From Ligilactobacillus agilis DSM 20509 (GTDB lineage Bacteria; Bacillota; Bacilli; Lactobacillales; Lactobacillaceae): a stretch of 42,633 nt of DNA. The notes beneath the pieces are model-generated. The model did not search any database and had not been told where the DNA came from. It worked only from the letters and a program-made list of their open reading frames with translations. The stretch lies in assembly GCF_001436215.1 (NCBI RefSeq), contig NZ_AYYP01000026.1, forward strand, positions 1 to 42,633, given 5' to 3'. Within the stretch, counting starts at the first letter, position 1; each line of letters starts with the position of its first letter. Shown here piece after piece: positions 25,570-39,665 of this stretch. A program made the translations under genes and the position numbers.

Positions 25570-26655
25570 ATGGATAAATTATTTGATCGGTTACAAATGC
25601 TAGAAGACCGCTATGAAGAATTAGGTGAATTATTGTCGGATCCAGAAGTAATCGCTGATACTAAGCGGTTTACAGAACTATCTAAGGAAATGGCCGATTT
25701 ACGTGAGACGGTTGAAAAGTATAACCAATATAAAGAAGTTAGCCAACGAATTAGCGACGACGAAGAAATGCTTAACGAAGGACTTGACGACGATGAAATG
25801 ACAGAAATGGTCAAGGCTGAATTGGCTGACTCTAAGGACGAAAAGCAAGCTTTAGAAGAAGAAATCAAGATTTTGTTGATTCCTAAGGACCCTAATGATG
25901 ATAAAAACATCATCATGGAAATTAGGGGGGCTGCTGGTGGTGACGAAGCCTCCTTATTTGCTGGTGATTTGTTTAATATGTATTCTAAGTATGCAGAACG
26001 CCAGGGCTGGTCAATCGAAGTTATCGATCGCAATATGACCGAAGTTGGTGGTTTTAAAGAAGTAGCCATGTTGATTAACGGTAAGAATGTTTACTCTAAG
26101 TTGAAATATGAAAGTGGCGCTCACCGGGTCCAACGGGTGCCTGTGACTGAATCAGCTGGACGGGTCCACACGTCAACGGCAACAGTGGTAGTTATGCCTG
26201 AAGCAGAAGACGTTGAGATTGAATTAGATCCAAAGGATATTCGGGTCGACGTTTACCGTTCATCCGGTGCCGGTGGACAGCACATCAACAAGACGTCTTC
26301 AGCCGTCCGGATGACCCACTTACCAACTGGGATTGTGGTGGCTATGCAAGACCAACGATCACAACAACAGAACCGTGAAAAGGCAATGAAAATCTTAAAG
26401 GCCCGGGTTTATGACTACTATGCTTCTCAAGAACAAGATGCCTATGATGAAAACAGAAAGTCAGCCGTTGGGACTGGGGATCGGTCCGAACGAATTAGGA
26501 CTTATAACTACCCTCAAAACCGGGTGACTGATCACCGGATTGGTCTTTCGCTAAACAAGTTAGACCGGATTATGAACGGTGAGTTAGAGGACGTTATTGA
26601 TGCCTTAATCCTCTTTGACCAAACTAAGGCCTTGGAGAAATTACAAGATGCCTAA
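25570..26655 (+). CDS. prfA: Peptide chain release factor 1
   Basis: Terminates translation at UAA and UAG. The peptide anticodon PxT is seen as [14 protein letters not shown], and the peptidyl-tRNA hydrolysis GGQ motif is at residues 235-237 ([14 protein letters not shown]). Length 361 aa is typical. It begins just after tdk behind AAAGGAG, and its last codons overlap the prmC start, keeping prmC, which methylates the GGQ glutamine, immediately downstream. Confidence 0.97.
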   Translation: MDKLFDRLQMLEDRYEELGELLSDPEVIADTKRFTELSKEMADLRETVEKYNQYKEVSQRISDDEEMLNEGLDDDEMTEMVKAELADSKDEKQALEEEIKILLIPKDPNDDKNIIMEIRGAAGGDEASLFAGDLFNMYSKYAERQGWSIEVIDRNMTEVGGFKEVAMLINGKNVYSKLKYESGAHRVQRVPVTESAGRVHTSTATVVVMPEAEDVEIELDPKDIRVDVYRSSGAGGQHINKTSSAVRMTHLPTGIVVAMQDQRSQQQNREKAMKILKARVYDYYASQEQDAYDENRKSAVGTGDRSERIRTYNYPQNRVTDHRIGLSLNKLDRIMNGELEDVIDALILFDQTKALEKLQDA

Positions 26656-27487
26656 GATGACCTATTTTAAAGCTCAGCAATGGGCTTTTTCTTTTAGTGC
26701 GGAGCATGGATACTTAAAAGAGGATGTCGACTTCTTGTTACTAGGGCAACTGAATTGGACCTTAGCCCAGTTACTGAGTAATTATCAACGTGAGATGCCA
26801 GCTGCCGCTTGGGAAAAGTTTCAGACTAACGTTAAAAAGATGTGTCAGGGTTACCCGCCCCAATATTTGCTAGGTAGTACCAGTTTTTATGGGCTTAAAT
26901 TGCAAGTAACTCCGGCGACGTTAATTCCCCGTCCGGACACAGAAGAACTAGTTGATTTTATCCTAACGGATTTGCAAGCTCAAAAAGATTTACGGGTAGC
27001 TGACATTGGAACCGGTACAGGGGCGATTGGACTAGCTTTGAAGTCAAACAAACCAAGTTGGGATGTAAGTTTAACTGATATTTCCGAAGCTGCCTTGGCG
27101 GTTGCTAGAAATAATGCCCATGCCTTGGGGTTAGACGTTGAACTGAAACAAGGTGATTTATTAACACCGTTAGTTGGACGCTACGATGTGATTGTGTCTA
27201 ACCCCCCTTACATTCCTAAACGCGAAGCGGATTTAATGGACGAAAGTGTTAAACGCTATGAACCCGCGTTGGCTTTATTTGCGGCTAAAGATGGTCTAGC
27301 AATTTATGAACGTTTGGCTAAAGAAATCCGGCCTTACTTGCAGCCTAAGGCGCGTTTATACTTAGAAATAGGTTTTAGCCAGGCTAAGCAAGTACAGGTA
27401 CTATTTTTACAGGAATTTCCGCGGGCACAAGTTACGGTTAAGCAGGATTTAACCGGGCATGATCGGATGATTAAAGTAGAATTTTAA
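26648..27487 (+). CDS. prmC: Release factor glutamine methyltransferase
   Basis: S-adenosylmethionine-dependent N5-methyltransferase that modifies the GGQ glutamine of release factors. Motif I is [15 protein letters not shown], and the substrate-binding NPPY is at residues 185-188 (VSNPPYIPK). It is about 279 residues, normal. The start is ATG 26648, overlapping the end of prfA by 8 bases, with GGAG upstream; an earlier ATG at 26615 lies inside prfA and is disfavoured. Confidence 0.95.
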   Translation: MPKMTYFKAQQWAFSFSAEHGYLKEDVDFLLLGQLNWTLAQLLSNYQREMPAAAWEKFQTNVKKMCQGYPPQYLLGSTSFYGLKLQVTPATLIPRPDTEELVDFILTDLQAQKDLRVADIGTGTGAIGLALKSNKPSWDVSLTDISEAALAVARNNAHALGLDVELKQGDLLTPLVGRYDVIVSNPPYIPKREADLMDESVKRYEPALALFAAKDGLAIYERLAKEIRPYLQPKARLYLEIGFSQAKQVQVLFLQEFPRAQVTVKQDLTGHDRMIKVEF

Positions 27488-27501
27488 AAGAAGGGATCAA
27501 C

Positions 27502-28512
27502 ATGTTAATTACAAAAATATACCAACCAAGTGAGGTCAAACAAGCTGCAAAAGAATTAACCTTAGGAGAACTAATTGCCTTTCCAACTGAAACGGTTTAT
27601 GGGTTAGGAGCTGATGCAACTAATGAACAAGCGGTAAAAAGGGTTTATTTAGCTAAGGGCCGTCCTTCCGATAATCCCTTGATTGTGACGGTTGCATCAC
27701 GCGAAATGGTTAAGCAGTATACCGGTGAACTTCCCGAAGCTGCGGTTAAATTAATGGATAAATTTTGGCCGGGACCGCTGACGATGGTTTTTCCAATTAA
27801 AGACGGCAGTTTACCCAAAGCGGTTACTGGGGGCTTAAAGACGGCTGCCTTTCGGTGTCCAGCTAATCAGTTGACGCGGACTTTAATCGCTGAGGCCGGG
27901 GTGCCGTTAGTAGGGCCATCTGCTAATTCGTCTGGTAAGCCAAGCCCGACAACCGCTCAACATGTCTACCATGACTTAGAAGGAAGAATTGCCGGGGTTT
28001 TAGATGATGGTCCGACTAGTGTAGGGGTCGAATCGACTATTTTAGATATGTCTAGCAAGCAACCTACAATTTTACGGCCGGGAGCAGTCAGTCCGCAAGA
28101 AATCGCGGCTGTTTTGGGTCAGGAGGTTATTTCTGATAAACACCATGTAGGTCAAAATGAGGTGCCTAAGGCTCCAGGGATGAAGTATAAGCATTATGCA
28201 CCGGCAGCCCAAGTGTTGATTGTGGCTCAAGACAAGTGGGATGCCGCCTTGGCTTGGGCAAAAGACCACGCGAATTCAGTTGGGATAATGGCTAGCCCGC
28301 AAGTTATTAGCCGGGCGCCTGGTTTGAATACGTATGATTTAGGAGCCGATGTAGTTACTGCCAGTCAGCATTTATTCGCTGGCTTGCGTTACTTTGATGA
28401 CCAGGCCGAGGTTAAATGGATTTTAGCGCCAGCCTATCCAGAAGAAGGCCTGGGTGAAGCTTACATGAACCGGTTGAAAAAGGCAGCGGGTAATCAATTT
28501 TTTGAGGCATAA
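27502..28512 (+). CDS. tsaC: L-threonylcarbamoyladenylate synthase (Sua5/YwlC)
   Basis: Makes threonylcarbamoyl-AMP for the universal t6A37 tRNA modification. The N-terminal YrdC domain has FPTETVYGLGADATNEQAV and KGRPSDNPLIV. The 336-residue length and a C-terminal extension (about residues 225-336) make it the longer Sua5 type rather than bare YrdC. It starts 14 bases after prmC. In related genomes glyA usually follows this gene before upp; here upp follows directly. Confidence 0.93.
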   Translation: MLITKIYQPSEVKQAAKELTLGELIAFPTETVYGLGADATNEQAVKRVYLAKGRPSDNPLIVTVASREMVKQYTGELPEAAVKLMDKFWPGPLTMVFPIKDGSLPKAVTGGLKTAAFRCPANQLTRTLIAEAGVPLVGPSANSSGKPSPTTAQHVYHDLEGRIAGVLDDGPTSVGVESTILDMSSKQPTILRPGAVSPQEIAAVLGQEVISDKHHVGQNEVPKAPGMKYKHYAPAAQVLIVAQDKWDAALAWAKDHANSVGIMASPQVISRAPGLNTYDLGADVVTASQHLFAGLRYFDDQAEVKWILAPAYPEEGLGEAYMNRLKKAAGNQFFEA

Positions 28513-28592
28513 TTAGGGATTTTTAACTGGTAATGTTTAGCACTATCGGCTAAAATAGTTATGGTTTAAAATTTTTTTGAGGAGTGTTGAAC

Positions 28593-29222
28593 GTGGGAAA
28601 ATTTGAAGTTTTGGATCATCCTTTAATCCAACATAAGTTGACAATCATTCGGGACAAGAACTGTGGGACGCGTGAATTTCGTCAATGTGTAAATGAAATT
28701 GCTGAATTAATGGCTTATGAAGTTTCGCGGGACATGGCTCTAGAAGATGTTGAAATCGAAACCCCAATGGGTAAGACTGTGCAAAAGCGGTTAGCCGGTA
28801 AAAAAGTGGTAATTGTTCCCATTTTACGGGCTGGCTTAGGGATGGTTGATGGCATCTTAGAATTAATTCCTGCCGCTAAGGTTGGTCACATCGGAATGTA
28901 TCGTGATGAAGAAACAATGAAACCACACGAATACTTTGTCAAGATGCCAGATGACTTAGAAAATCGTGAAATGTTTATCGTCGATCCAATGCTTGCAACA
29001 GGTGGCTCAGCTATCATGGCCGTAGATGCCTTGAAGAAGCGGGGCGCACGTTCAATTAAGTTTGTTTGTTTAGTGGCCGCTCCAGAAGGGGTCGAAGCTT
29101 TACGAGCAGCTCATCCAGATATTGATATCTTTGCAGCCGCTTTGGATGAAAAGCTAAATGAAAATAGTTACATTATCCCTGGCTTAGGGGATGCTGGTGA
29201 CCGTTTATTCGGGACTAAGTAA
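28593..29222 (+). CDS. upp: Uracil phosphoribosyltransferase
   Basis: Salvages uracil to UMP using PRPP. The PRPP-binding signature is [16 protein letters not shown], and the C-terminal [18 protein letters not shown] matches Upp. 209 residues from GTG 28593, with GAGGAG at 28579-28584; an upstream in-frame GTG at 28584 lies within the ribosome binding site and is rejected. It is followed by a terminator, so it is not on the ATPase transcript by default. Confidence 0.96.
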   Translation: MGKFEVLDHPLIQHKLTIIRDKNCGTREFRQCVNEIAELMAYEVSRDMALEDVEIETPMGKTVQKRLAGKKVVIVPILRAGLGMVDGILELIPAAKVGHIGMYRDEETMKPHEYFVKMPDDLENREMFIVDPMLATGGSAIMAVDALKKRGARSIKFVCLVAAPEGVEALRAAHPDIDIFAAALDEKLNENSYIIPGLGDAGDRLFGTK

Positions 29223-29240
29223 GTATCTAAGTTGAGGTTT

Positions 29241-29276
29241 AAAGCTACAAACCGTACTAGGTTTGTGGCTTTTTTA
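29241..29276 (+). terminator. Terminator after upp
   Basis: AAAGCTACAAACC pairs with GGTTTGTGGCTTT (one G-T or mismatch position) around a short loop, followed by T6. It separates the upp block from the ATPase operon. Confidence 0.9.
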
Positions 29277-29739
29277 TTTGCTAAAAAATGAAATTTTTTT
29301 GAAAACGCAACCAAGTTCTTATTTAAGAATGTGGTAATAGTTTCTATTAGTTATTAACTATTATGCGGGGTAATGACGGCTAGAATACTATTTTTATAAA
29401 GCTAAAGCATATGCTAACTATAATATGTAAATTAAATAAAATATTTACTTATGTTAGGATATAAAAATAGATTATGCTTACTGGAGTAATTGGCTATAAG
29501 AAGCCGAATGATGGCTTTTTATGACTGGGATATACAAGTTTAGTTTTTTAATTAATTCTAAATAAATCCCAATAAATAACCGATTTACAGCGACAGAAAG
29601 CTAATTTTGCCTTTGTATTTTCATTGAAATGGTGGTATTATTTCATTTGTATTCAAGCTTTTCAAACTTGAATCTTTCTATCTTATTTTGGTTGATGTTT
29701 AACCATTTTTGACAATTTAGGAAAAGAGGTGAAACCCCG
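29277..29739 (+). promoter_or_regulatory. AT-rich upstream region and promoter of the ATPase operon
   Basis: About 460 bases with no convincing gene. It contains a cre-type sequence at 29299-29313 (listed separately) and an inverted repeat TTCTTATTTAAGAA (29316-29329). A promoter candidate TTGTAT (29613-29618), 17 bases, TATTAT (29636-29641) and a hairpin TTCAAG/CTTGAA (29652-29672) in the resulting leader follow. GAGGTGAAA before GTG 29740 is the ribosome binding site. The role of the long AT-rich part is unknown. Confidence 0.55.
29299..29313 (+). promoter_or_regulatory. Candidate CcpA-binding cre site
   Basis: TTGAAAACGCAACCA fits the 15-base cre consensus WTGNAANCGNWNNCA at every fixed position. 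It lies 23 bases after the upp terminator and about 430 bases before atpB, suggesting carbon-catabolite control of the ATPase operon from an upstream promoter. The match is seen; regulation is inferred. Confidence 0.5.
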
Positions 29740-30688
<949 letters not shown>

Positions 30689-30732
30689 ACAAAGGACTTG
30701 TTTTAAATACTAAAGTAAGGAGGTGTCAATAG

Positions 30733-31246
30733 ATGAATTCAACATTTCTTTTAGGAGCTGCTGAAGAAGGCTTTGCTTGGGGTGACTTCTTATTTTACCT
30801 AGTACTATTTATTATTTTGATGGCACTAATTAAGAAGTTTGCTTGGGGACCTGTAACCGAAATGATGGAAAAACGGGCCACTAAGATTGCAACTGATATT
30901 GATGCTGCAGAAGAATCACGCAAGAAGGCTGAAGATTTAGCTCAAAAGCGGGAAGAAGCCTTACAAGCTTCACGCACTGAAGCTTCTGAAATTGTTAACC
31001 GTGCTAAGCAAAACGGTGAACAACAAAAGGCTACCATCGTTAGTGCGGCTCATGATGAAGTTGTCACAATGAAGGCCAATGCTAAAAAGGATATTCAACA
31101 GGAACGTCAAGAAGCATTAGCTAGTGTCAAAAATGATGTGGCTGAATTATCTATTGAAATTGCTTCGAAGATCATTCAAAAAGAATTGAGTGCGGCTGAT
31201 CAAAAAGCACTAGTAGATTCATACATCGAAGGGTTGGGGAAGCAAA

Positions 31247-31260
<14 letters not shown>
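30733..31260 (+). CDS. atpF: F0F1-ATP synthase subunit b
   Basis: Peripheral stalk subunit. One N-terminal membrane helix (about residues 16-35, [20 protein letters not shown]) is followed by a long charged helix rich in Ala, Lys and Glu that dimerises as a coiled coil. 175 residues. RBS AAGGAGGTG. Its 3' end overlaps atpH by 14 bases. Confidence 0.94.
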
Positions 31261-33327
<2,067 letters not shown>

Positions 33328-33345
33328 AAAGGGTGGTGAGAGCTG

Positions 33346-34284
33346 ATGCCAGCTTCTTTGCAAGAAGTTAAACGTCGAATCGAATCAACTAAAAAGACCG
33401 GGCAAATTACCGGGGCTATGCAGATGGTCTCAACAGCTAAATTGAGTCAAATTCAAAAGCACGCTGTCAGTTACCAGGTCTACGCACAAAAGATTCGTAG
33501 TGTCATCACTCATTTGGCTAAGTCTCACCTATTAGACTCTGCTGCAACCGGCGAGAGTGAGACTAGTCAAGATGGCAAAATCAATACTTTGGGAATGTTA
33601 AAACAACGTCCCGTCAAAAAAACAGGGGTTGTGGTTATCACTTCTGATCGTGGCTTAGTAGGTAGTTATAACAGCAATGTTATTAAGCAAACTATGTCAT
33701 TGGTTAATAGTGGCGAACGCAACAAGGATAACGTAGTTATTCTAGCAATCGGTGGTACTGGTGCTGATTTCTTTAAGAAACGTGGCTATGAAGTAGGTTA
33801 TGAATACCGGGGAGTAAAGGATATTCCAACTTTCCGTGAGGTACAGCCAATCGTTAATGCAATCGTTACAATGTATAGTAATGGTCAATACGATGAGTTG
33901 TATGTTTGCTATAGTCACTTTGTTAACACCTTAACGTCTGCCTTTCGTGCAGAAAAGATGTTACCAATTTCTGCTGAAAACATGGGGAGCGATGATTTTA
34001 ATACTCCTGATGAAAATGGTTTGATGGCAGATTATGAAACGGAACCTTCACAAGACGCAATTTTAGAGGTAGTTTTACCTCAATATGCTGAAAGTTTGGT
34101 TTACGGGGCAATTTTAGATGCAAAAACATCGGAACATGCTTCCAGTTCAACGGCCATGAAGTCTGCTACTGATAACGCTAAGGATTTAATTGCAAGTTTA
34201 GAGTTGCAATATAACCGGGCGCGTCAAAGTGCAATTACGACAGAAATCACAGAAATTACTGGTGCACAGGCTGCCTTAGAATAA
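33346..34284 (+). CDS. atpG: F0F1-ATP synthase subunit gamma
   Basis: Central rotor stalk. The N-terminus [20 protein letters not shown] and C-terminal [20 protein letters not shown] are the conserved coiled-coil ends. At 312 residues it is longer than many gammas, with extra polar stretches around residues 65-87 and 223-240, an enlargement seen in lactobacilli. RBS GGTGGTGAG. Confidence 0.96.
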   Translation: MPASLQEVKRRIESTKKTGQITGAMQMVSTAKLSQIQKHAVSYQVYAQKIRSVITHLAKSHLLDSAATGESETSQDGKINTLGMLKQRPVKKTGVVVITSDRGLVGSYNSNVIKQTMSLVNSGERNKDNVVILAIGGTGADFFKKRGYEVGYEYRGVKDIPTFREVQPIVNAIVTMYSNGQYDELYVCYSHFVNTLTSAFRAEKMLPISAENMGSDDFNTPDENGLMADYETEPSQDAILEVVLPQYAESLVYGAILDAKTSEHASSSTAMKSATDNAKDLIASLELQYNRARQSAITTEITEITGAQAALE

Positions 34285-34290
34285 GAATAA

Positions 34291-35712
<1,422 letters not shown>

Positions 35713-35727
35713 AGGGGGTAGCGTAAA

Positions 35728-36150
35728 ATGGATGCTAAATCTGTTATTACCGTAAATATCGTTACACCCGATGGCAGTGTTTATGATGCGACTACGGACC
35801 TAGTTGTTTGCAAGACAACTGTTGGTGAAATTGGGATTATGCCCAACCACATTCCAACTTTAGCTGCCCTTGCAATTGATAGGGTTCGTGTTCATAAAGG
35901 TGAAGAAAAGTTTGATGAAATCGCCGTTAGCGGGGGCTTTATGGAATTTTCTGACAACACTTTATCGATTGTGGCTTCAGCTGCAGAAAAAAGTGAAGAT
36001 ATTGATACTAACCGTGCACAACGGGCTAAGGAACGCGCTGAAAAGCGGATTGCACAAGCTAAGGAAAATCACAATGTTGACGAATTGAAGCGGGCGGAAG
36101 TTTCCTTACGTCGTGCTGTTAACCGGATTAGTATTTCTAGTCATAGATAG
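35728..36150 (+). CDS. atpC: F0F1-ATP synthase subunit epsilon
   Basis: Rotor subunit and intrinsic inhibitor of ATP hydrolysis. The N-terminal beta sandwich has VTPDGSVYDATTDLVV and GEIGIMPNHIPTLAAL, and the C-terminal helices run from about residue 90. 140 residues. It is the last gene of the operon before a terminator. Confidence 0.95.
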   Translation: MDAKSVITVNIVTPDGSVYDATTDLVVCKTTVGEIGIMPNHIPTLAALAIDRVRVHKGEEKFDEIAVSGGFMEFSDNTLSIVASAAEKSEDIDTNRAQRAKERAEKRIAQAKENHNVDELKRAEVSLRRAVNRISISSHR

Positions 36151-36157
36151 TTAGCTA

Positions 36158-36191
36158 AAAGGCATTGACCTTCCGGGTCGATGCCTTTTTT
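36158..36191 (+). terminator. Terminator of the ATPase operon
   Basis: AAAGGCATTGACC pairs with GGGTCGATGCCTTT around TTCC, with one mismatch, then a T6-7 tract follows. Confidence 0.92.
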
Positions 36192-36229
36192 ACTAAAGTT
36201 TAAGTCTTTACTTAAATTAGAAAATTTTA

Positions 36230-36258
36230 GTGACTAAAAGTAAAGTTTATGCTATGAT
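36230..36258 (+). promoter_or_regulatory. Promoter upstream of the DUF1146 gene
   Basis: GTGACT (36230-36235), 17 bases, then extended -10 TGCTATGAT (36250-36258). It would drive the DUF1146 gene and probably murA. Confidence 0.5.
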
Positions 36259-36286
36259 TATCACGAATTCTTAACGAGGTAATGTT

Positions 36287-36520
36287 ATGCAATATTATGG
36301 ATATTTGGCGCTAATTACATTAGTGAGCCACTTTATTTTTATAACGTTAGCCTTTATGGGGTTTCAATCATTAAGGTTAGATCGTTACATTACACCAGAA
36401 CGTCAAGGTAAATTTAAATTGGTCATAGTAATGCTATCCGTAGCAGTTGGTTTTGGTTGTAGTGAATTTTTCTTGAATTTTATTGATAGCGCACGCAACC
36501 TAGTCTATCTTATTAGCTAG
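36287..36520 (+). CDS. DUF1146 family small membrane protein (YwzB-like)
   Basis: A 77-residue protein with two hydrophobic segments (about 8-28 and 45-66) and the family's conserved middle, FMGFQSLRLDRYI. DUF1146 proteins regularly lie between the ATPase operon and murA in Firmicutes, as here. The function is unknown. RBS AACGAGGTAA precedes ATG 36287, and murA follows 75 bases downstream without an evident terminator. Confidence 0.88.
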   Translation: MQYYGYLALITLVSHFIFITLAFMGFQSLRLDRYITPERQGKFKLVIVMLSVAVGFGCSEFFLNFIDSARNLVYLIS

Positions 36521-36595
36521 ATTGGCTGTCGGTAAATTTTAATTACAAAAAGCTGTAAAAGCCAGTATTAGTGCTGTGTTAATGGAGGAATTATC

Positions 36596-37903
36596 TTGGA
36601 AAAAATTATTGTTCGTGGTGGTCGTAGGTTGGAAGGCGAAGTAGAAATAGAAGGGGCTAAAAATGCGGTGTTGCCTATTTTAGCGGCTGCAATTCTTCCC
36701 ACCAAGGGACGGACTGTGTTAACAAACGTACCTATTTTGTCTGATGTGTATACGATGAATAACGTTATCCGTTTTTTGAACGTAGAAGTCGGCATGGACG
36801 AGGCAAGTAAAACAATTGAACTTGATGCGACCGGTAAACTATCTTATGAAGCGCCCTTTAAGTACGTTTCTAAAATGCGGGCCTCAATCGTAGTCTTGGG
36901 TCCACTTTTGGCACGGTTAAATCATGCCAAGGTTGCAATGCCCGGCGGTTGTGCAATTGGTTCGCGCCCAATTGATTTGCACTTGAAAGGCTTAGAAGCT
37001 CTAGGTGCTAAGATAAAACGGCATGATGGCTACATTGAGGCTAGTACAGATGGTTTAGTGGGGGCCAATATCTACCTTGATTTTCCAAGTGTTGGGGCTA
37101 CGCAAAATATTATGATGGCCGCCACCTTGGCTAAGGGAACCACTGTAATTGAAAATGTTGCCCGTGAACCTGAAATTGTTGATTTGGCTAACATTTTAAA
37201 TAAAATGGGAGCTAATGTAAAAGGTGCCGGGACAGAAACCATCAAGATTGTAGGGGTAGATGAGCTTCACGGAACTGAGCATGCAATTATTCAAGATCGG
37301 ATTGAAGCAGGAACCTTTATGGTGGCAGCGGCTTTGACTAAGGGAAATGTACTTATCAAGGATGCCATCGCTGAACACAACATCCCGTTAATTTCTAAAT
37401 TAGAAGAAATGGGTGTTACCGTTAAAGAAGAGGCAAGGGGAATCAGAATTATTGGCCCGGATAAGTTAAAGCCAGTAGTAGTGAAAACCTTGCCACACCC
37501 AGGGTTCCCAACGGACATGCAACCGCAGGTGTCCATTCTTCAGTTGGCTGCTAGTGGCACGAGTCTATTAACGGAAACAGTCTTTGAAAATCGCTTTATG
37601 CACTTAGAAGAACTGAGACGGATGAACGCTGACTTTAAGGTGGAGGGAAATACGGTTATCTTGTATGGACCAACTGACTTCAATGGTGCTGAAGTGGCTG
37701 CAACTGATTTACGGGCAGCTGCAGCTTTGATTTTAGCCGGCTTAGTGGCAAGAAACATTACCCAAGTAACCCACCTTCAATACTTAGACCGGGGCTACTA
37801 TCACTTCCACCAAAAGCTAGCAGCTTTAGGGGCCGAAATTAAACGGATAAATGATGTTACTGGTGATGTAGAGTACCGGTTACAACGTGATTTGATTAAG
37901 TAA
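36596..37903 (+). CDS. murA: UDP-N-acetylglucosamine 1-carboxyvinyltransferase
   Basis: First committed step of peptidoglycan precursor synthesis, adding enolpyruvate to UDP-GlcNAc. The catalytic cysteine, the fosfomycin target, is Cys119 in [18 protein letters not shown]. The N-terminal [15 protein letters not shown] and the C-terminal [13 protein letters not shown] are typical. 435 residues. It starts with TTG at 36596 behind GGAGGA. It ends before a strong terminator. Many Firmicutes hold a second copy, so this may be one of two. Confidence 0.95.
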   Translation: MEKIIVRGGRRLEGEVEIEGAKNAVLPILAAAILPTKGRTVLTNVPILSDVYTMNNVIRFLNVEVGMDEASKTIELDATGKLSYEAPFKYVSKMRASIVVLGPLLARLNHAKVAMPGGCAIGSRPIDLHLKGLEALGAKIKRHDGYIEASTDGLVGANIYLDFPSVGATQNIMMAATLAKGTTVIENVAREPEIVDLANILNKMGANVKGAGTETIKIVGVDELHGTEHAIIQDRIEAGTFMVAAALTKGNVLIKDAIAEHNIPLISKLEEMGVTVKEEARGIRIIGPDKLKPVVVKTLPHPGFPTDMQPQVSILQLAASGTSLLTETVFENRFMHLEELRRMNADFKVEGNTVILYGPTDFNGAEVAATDLRAAAALILAGLVARNITQVTHLQYLDRGYYHFHQKLAALGAEIKRINDVTGDVEYRLQRDLIK

Positions 37904-37908
37904 AAAAA

Positions 37909-37959
37909 CAGGTGTCTAACCACTGAAATAAGGCAAGTTCAGTGGTTAAACACCTTTTT
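37909..37959 (+). terminator. Terminator after murA
   Basis: AGGTGTCTAACCACTGAA pairs with TTCAGTGGTTAAACACCT, with one mismatch, around a 9-base loop, and T5 follows. Confidence 0.92.
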
Positions 37960-37987
37960 GATTGACTTTTCAAGCGGTATTGGTTCA

Positions 37988-37996
37988 TGTTATAAT
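37988..37996 (+). promoter_or_regulatory. Extended -10 promoter of mbl
   Basis: TGTTATAAT (37988-37996) is a perfect extended -10. The best TTGACT nearby (37962-37967) is 23 bases away, too far for a normal -35, so the extended -10 probably carries the promoter. Confidence 0.55.
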
Positions 37997-38066
37997 ACTT
38001 TCGATGCATAAAAATATATGACAAGTGAATCCTAGTAAAATTAAAGTATTAAAGAGGAGTTTTAGT

Positions 38067-39053
38067 ATGGCCAAAGATATCGGTATCGATTTAGGTACTG
38101 CCAATGTTTTAATAAACGTTAAGGGTAAGGGAATCGTTTTAAATGAACCCTCAGTTGTGGCGGTAGATACGATGAGTAATAGGGTGCTAGCAGTTGGCTC
38201 TGAGGCATATAAAATGGTGGGACGGACCCCAAGCAATATCCGGGCAATTAGACCCTTAAAAGATGGGGTAATTGCGGATTTTGATATGACCGAGCAAATG
38301 TTATCTTATTTCATCAAGAAATTAAATGTAAAAGGCTTTATGTCTAAGCCTAACATTATGATTTGTTGCCCAACTAATACCACTGAAGTTGAGAAAAAGG
38401 CCATTCGCCAAGCTGCAGAGAAGTCTGGCGGGGGCAATGTTTATTTGGAAGAAGAACCCAAGGTAGCAGCGGTAGGAGCTGGTTTAGATATTTTCAAGCC
38501 ACAGGGAAACATGGTAATTGATATCGGTGGTGGGACTAGTGATATTGCTGTCCTATCACTAGGTGACATTGTAGTCAGTCGGTCCTTACGTGTAGCAGGT
38601 GATAAGCTGAACCAAGATATTGTTACCTACTTACGCAAGAAACGGGGGCTTTTAATCGGTGAACATACGGCCGAAAAAATTAAGATTGAAATTGGGACGG
38701 TGCTTAAAGGCCACCGCGATAAGGAAATGGAAGTGCGGGGACGTGACGTGGTTAAAGGAATGCCTGAATCAATTACGGTTACTTCTGCCGAAATTGAAGA
38801 AGCTTTGCATGACACAATGATGTCCGTTATTATCGCTGCCCATGAGGTTTTAAGCCAAACTCCCCCTGAATTAGCGGCTGATATTATTGATCGGGGAATC
38901 GTTTTAACCGGTGGTGGTGCACTCTTAGATGGAATTGACGAATTATTCTCTAACCAATTACAAGTACCGGTGGTGGTAGCAGATTCGCCGTTAGATGATG
39001 TAGCTGTAGGGACAGGCTACTTGTTAGATAAGGTGGAACAAACTGGTAAATGA
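38067..39053 (+). CDS. mbl: MreB-like actin homologue, probably Mbl
   Basis: Bacterial actin that organises lateral wall synthesis under the membrane. Nucleotide-binding motifs are [13 protein letters not shown] (phosphate 1) and [18 protein letters not shown] (phosphate 2), with the adenosine motif [12 protein letters not shown]. 328 residues from ATG 38067 with GAGGAG; an upstream in-frame GTG (38025) has no such site. Its location after murA and before yidD and rodA, rather than with mreCD, suggests the Mbl paralogue. Confidence 0.9.
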   Translation: MAKDIGIDLGTANVLINVKGKGIVLNEPSVVAVDTMSNRVLAVGSEAYKMVGRTPSNIRAIRPLKDGVIADFDMTEQMLSYFIKKLNVKGFMSKPNIMICCPTNTTEVEKKAIRQAAEKSGGGNVYLEEEPKVAAVGAGLDIFKPQGNMVIDIGGGTSDIAVLSLGDIVVSRSLRVAGDKLNQDIVTYLRKKRGLLIGEHTAEKIKIEIGTVLKGHRDKEMEVRGRDVVKGMPESITVTSAEIEEALHDTMMSVIIAAHEVLSQTPPELAADIIDRGIVLTGGGALLDGIDELFSNQLQVPVVVADSPLDDVAVGTGYLLDKVEQTGK

Positions 39054-39340
39054 CAATAAGTAAGCTTTTAAAAGGAATTTTAATTGGGCTGATAAGATTT
39101 TACAAAGGGTGGATATCTCCCTTATTTCCGCCTAGTTGCAGGTATTATCCGACTTGTTCAACCTATACTATTGTAGCGATTGAAAAGCATGGACCCATAT
39201 TGGGGCTAATTATGGGATTTAGCCGTATTCTAAGGTGTAATCCCTTTGTTCCTGGCGGAATAGATTATGTTCCTGATAAATTTAGCTTAAGGCGTAATCC
39301 TGATAAAACTTACAGAGAAATAAAGAGCGATAAGGAGTAA
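39050..39340 (+). CDS. yidD: Membrane protein insertion efficiency factor YidD
   Basis: A small 96-residue protein with three conserved Cys in the segment [20 protein letters not shown] and the following [17 protein letters not shown]. YidD aids YidC-dependent membrane insertion at the inner face of the membrane. ATGA overlap with mbl indicates coupling. It is preceded by an amphipathic N-terminal helix, as usual. Its position here, not beside rnpA, is common in lactobacilli. Confidence 0.92.
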   Translation: MTISKLLKGILIGLIRFYKGWISPLFPPSCRYYPTCSTYTIVAIEKHGPILGLIMGFSRILRCNPFVPGGIDYVPDKFSLRRNPDKTYREIKSDKE

Positions 39341-39344
39341 TCTC

Positions 39345-39566
39345 GTGTCAAGAAAAGATAAAAATATTCAAATTACTGAAGAAGAAAAGATGGTTAATGG
39401 TCAATTAGTCACAGAATTAACGGCTAAGAAAAGTAAGTTGGGGCAAGTAATTGCTGACCAAGATAAGTTTATTGCCGTGTTACCAAGTGGCGAGCGCTTT
39501 AATGTGAAGACAGAAAATGAAGCACTTGACCTATTGATTCGTGACTTCCACTTACATCGGGGTTAA
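39345..39566 (+). CDS. DUF2969 family protein
   Basis: A 73-residue basic, soluble protein starting MSRKDKNIQITEEEK and ending DFHLHRG, matching the short DUF2969 family of lactobacilli. It starts with GTG behind AAGGAG and lies 4 bases after yidD, so it belongs to the mbl-yidD transcript. Its function is unknown; the steady place between mbl/yidD and rodA suggests an elongation-related role, which is inference only. Confidence 0.85.
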   Translation: MSRKDKNIQITEEEKMVNGQLVTELTAKKSKLGQVIADQDKFIAVLPSGERFNVKTENEALDLLIRDFHLHRG

Positions 39567-39583
39567 AAGCTAAAAAAGCACTA

Positions 39584-39628
39584 AATTTGCCGGCTGATTA
39601 TTGCTTCAGTCGGCAAATTATCTATAAT
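39584..39628 (+). promoter_or_regulatory. Inverted repeat overlapping the rodA promoter
   Basis: AATTTGCCGGCTGA (39584-39597) pairs with TCAGTCGGCAAATT (39606-39619) with one mismatch. There is no T tract, so it is a poor terminator. TTGCTT (39601-39606), 16 bases, and TATAAT (39623-39628) form a promoter inside and beyond it, serving rodA 37 bases later. Confidence 0.55.
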
Positions 39629-39665
39629 AAGTAGTATTCAAATTTTAGTTAAAGGGGATTTTTCC

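Noticed and set aside
25611-26069. 152-codon minus-strand frame inside prfA
   Set aside because: Its Ser-rich composition is the mirror of acidic codons in prfA, so it is a shadow.
38025-38066. Longer start for mbl
   Set aside because: There is no Shine-Dalgarno site there, while GAGGAG precedes ATG 38067 and [10 protein letters not shown] is the normal family start.
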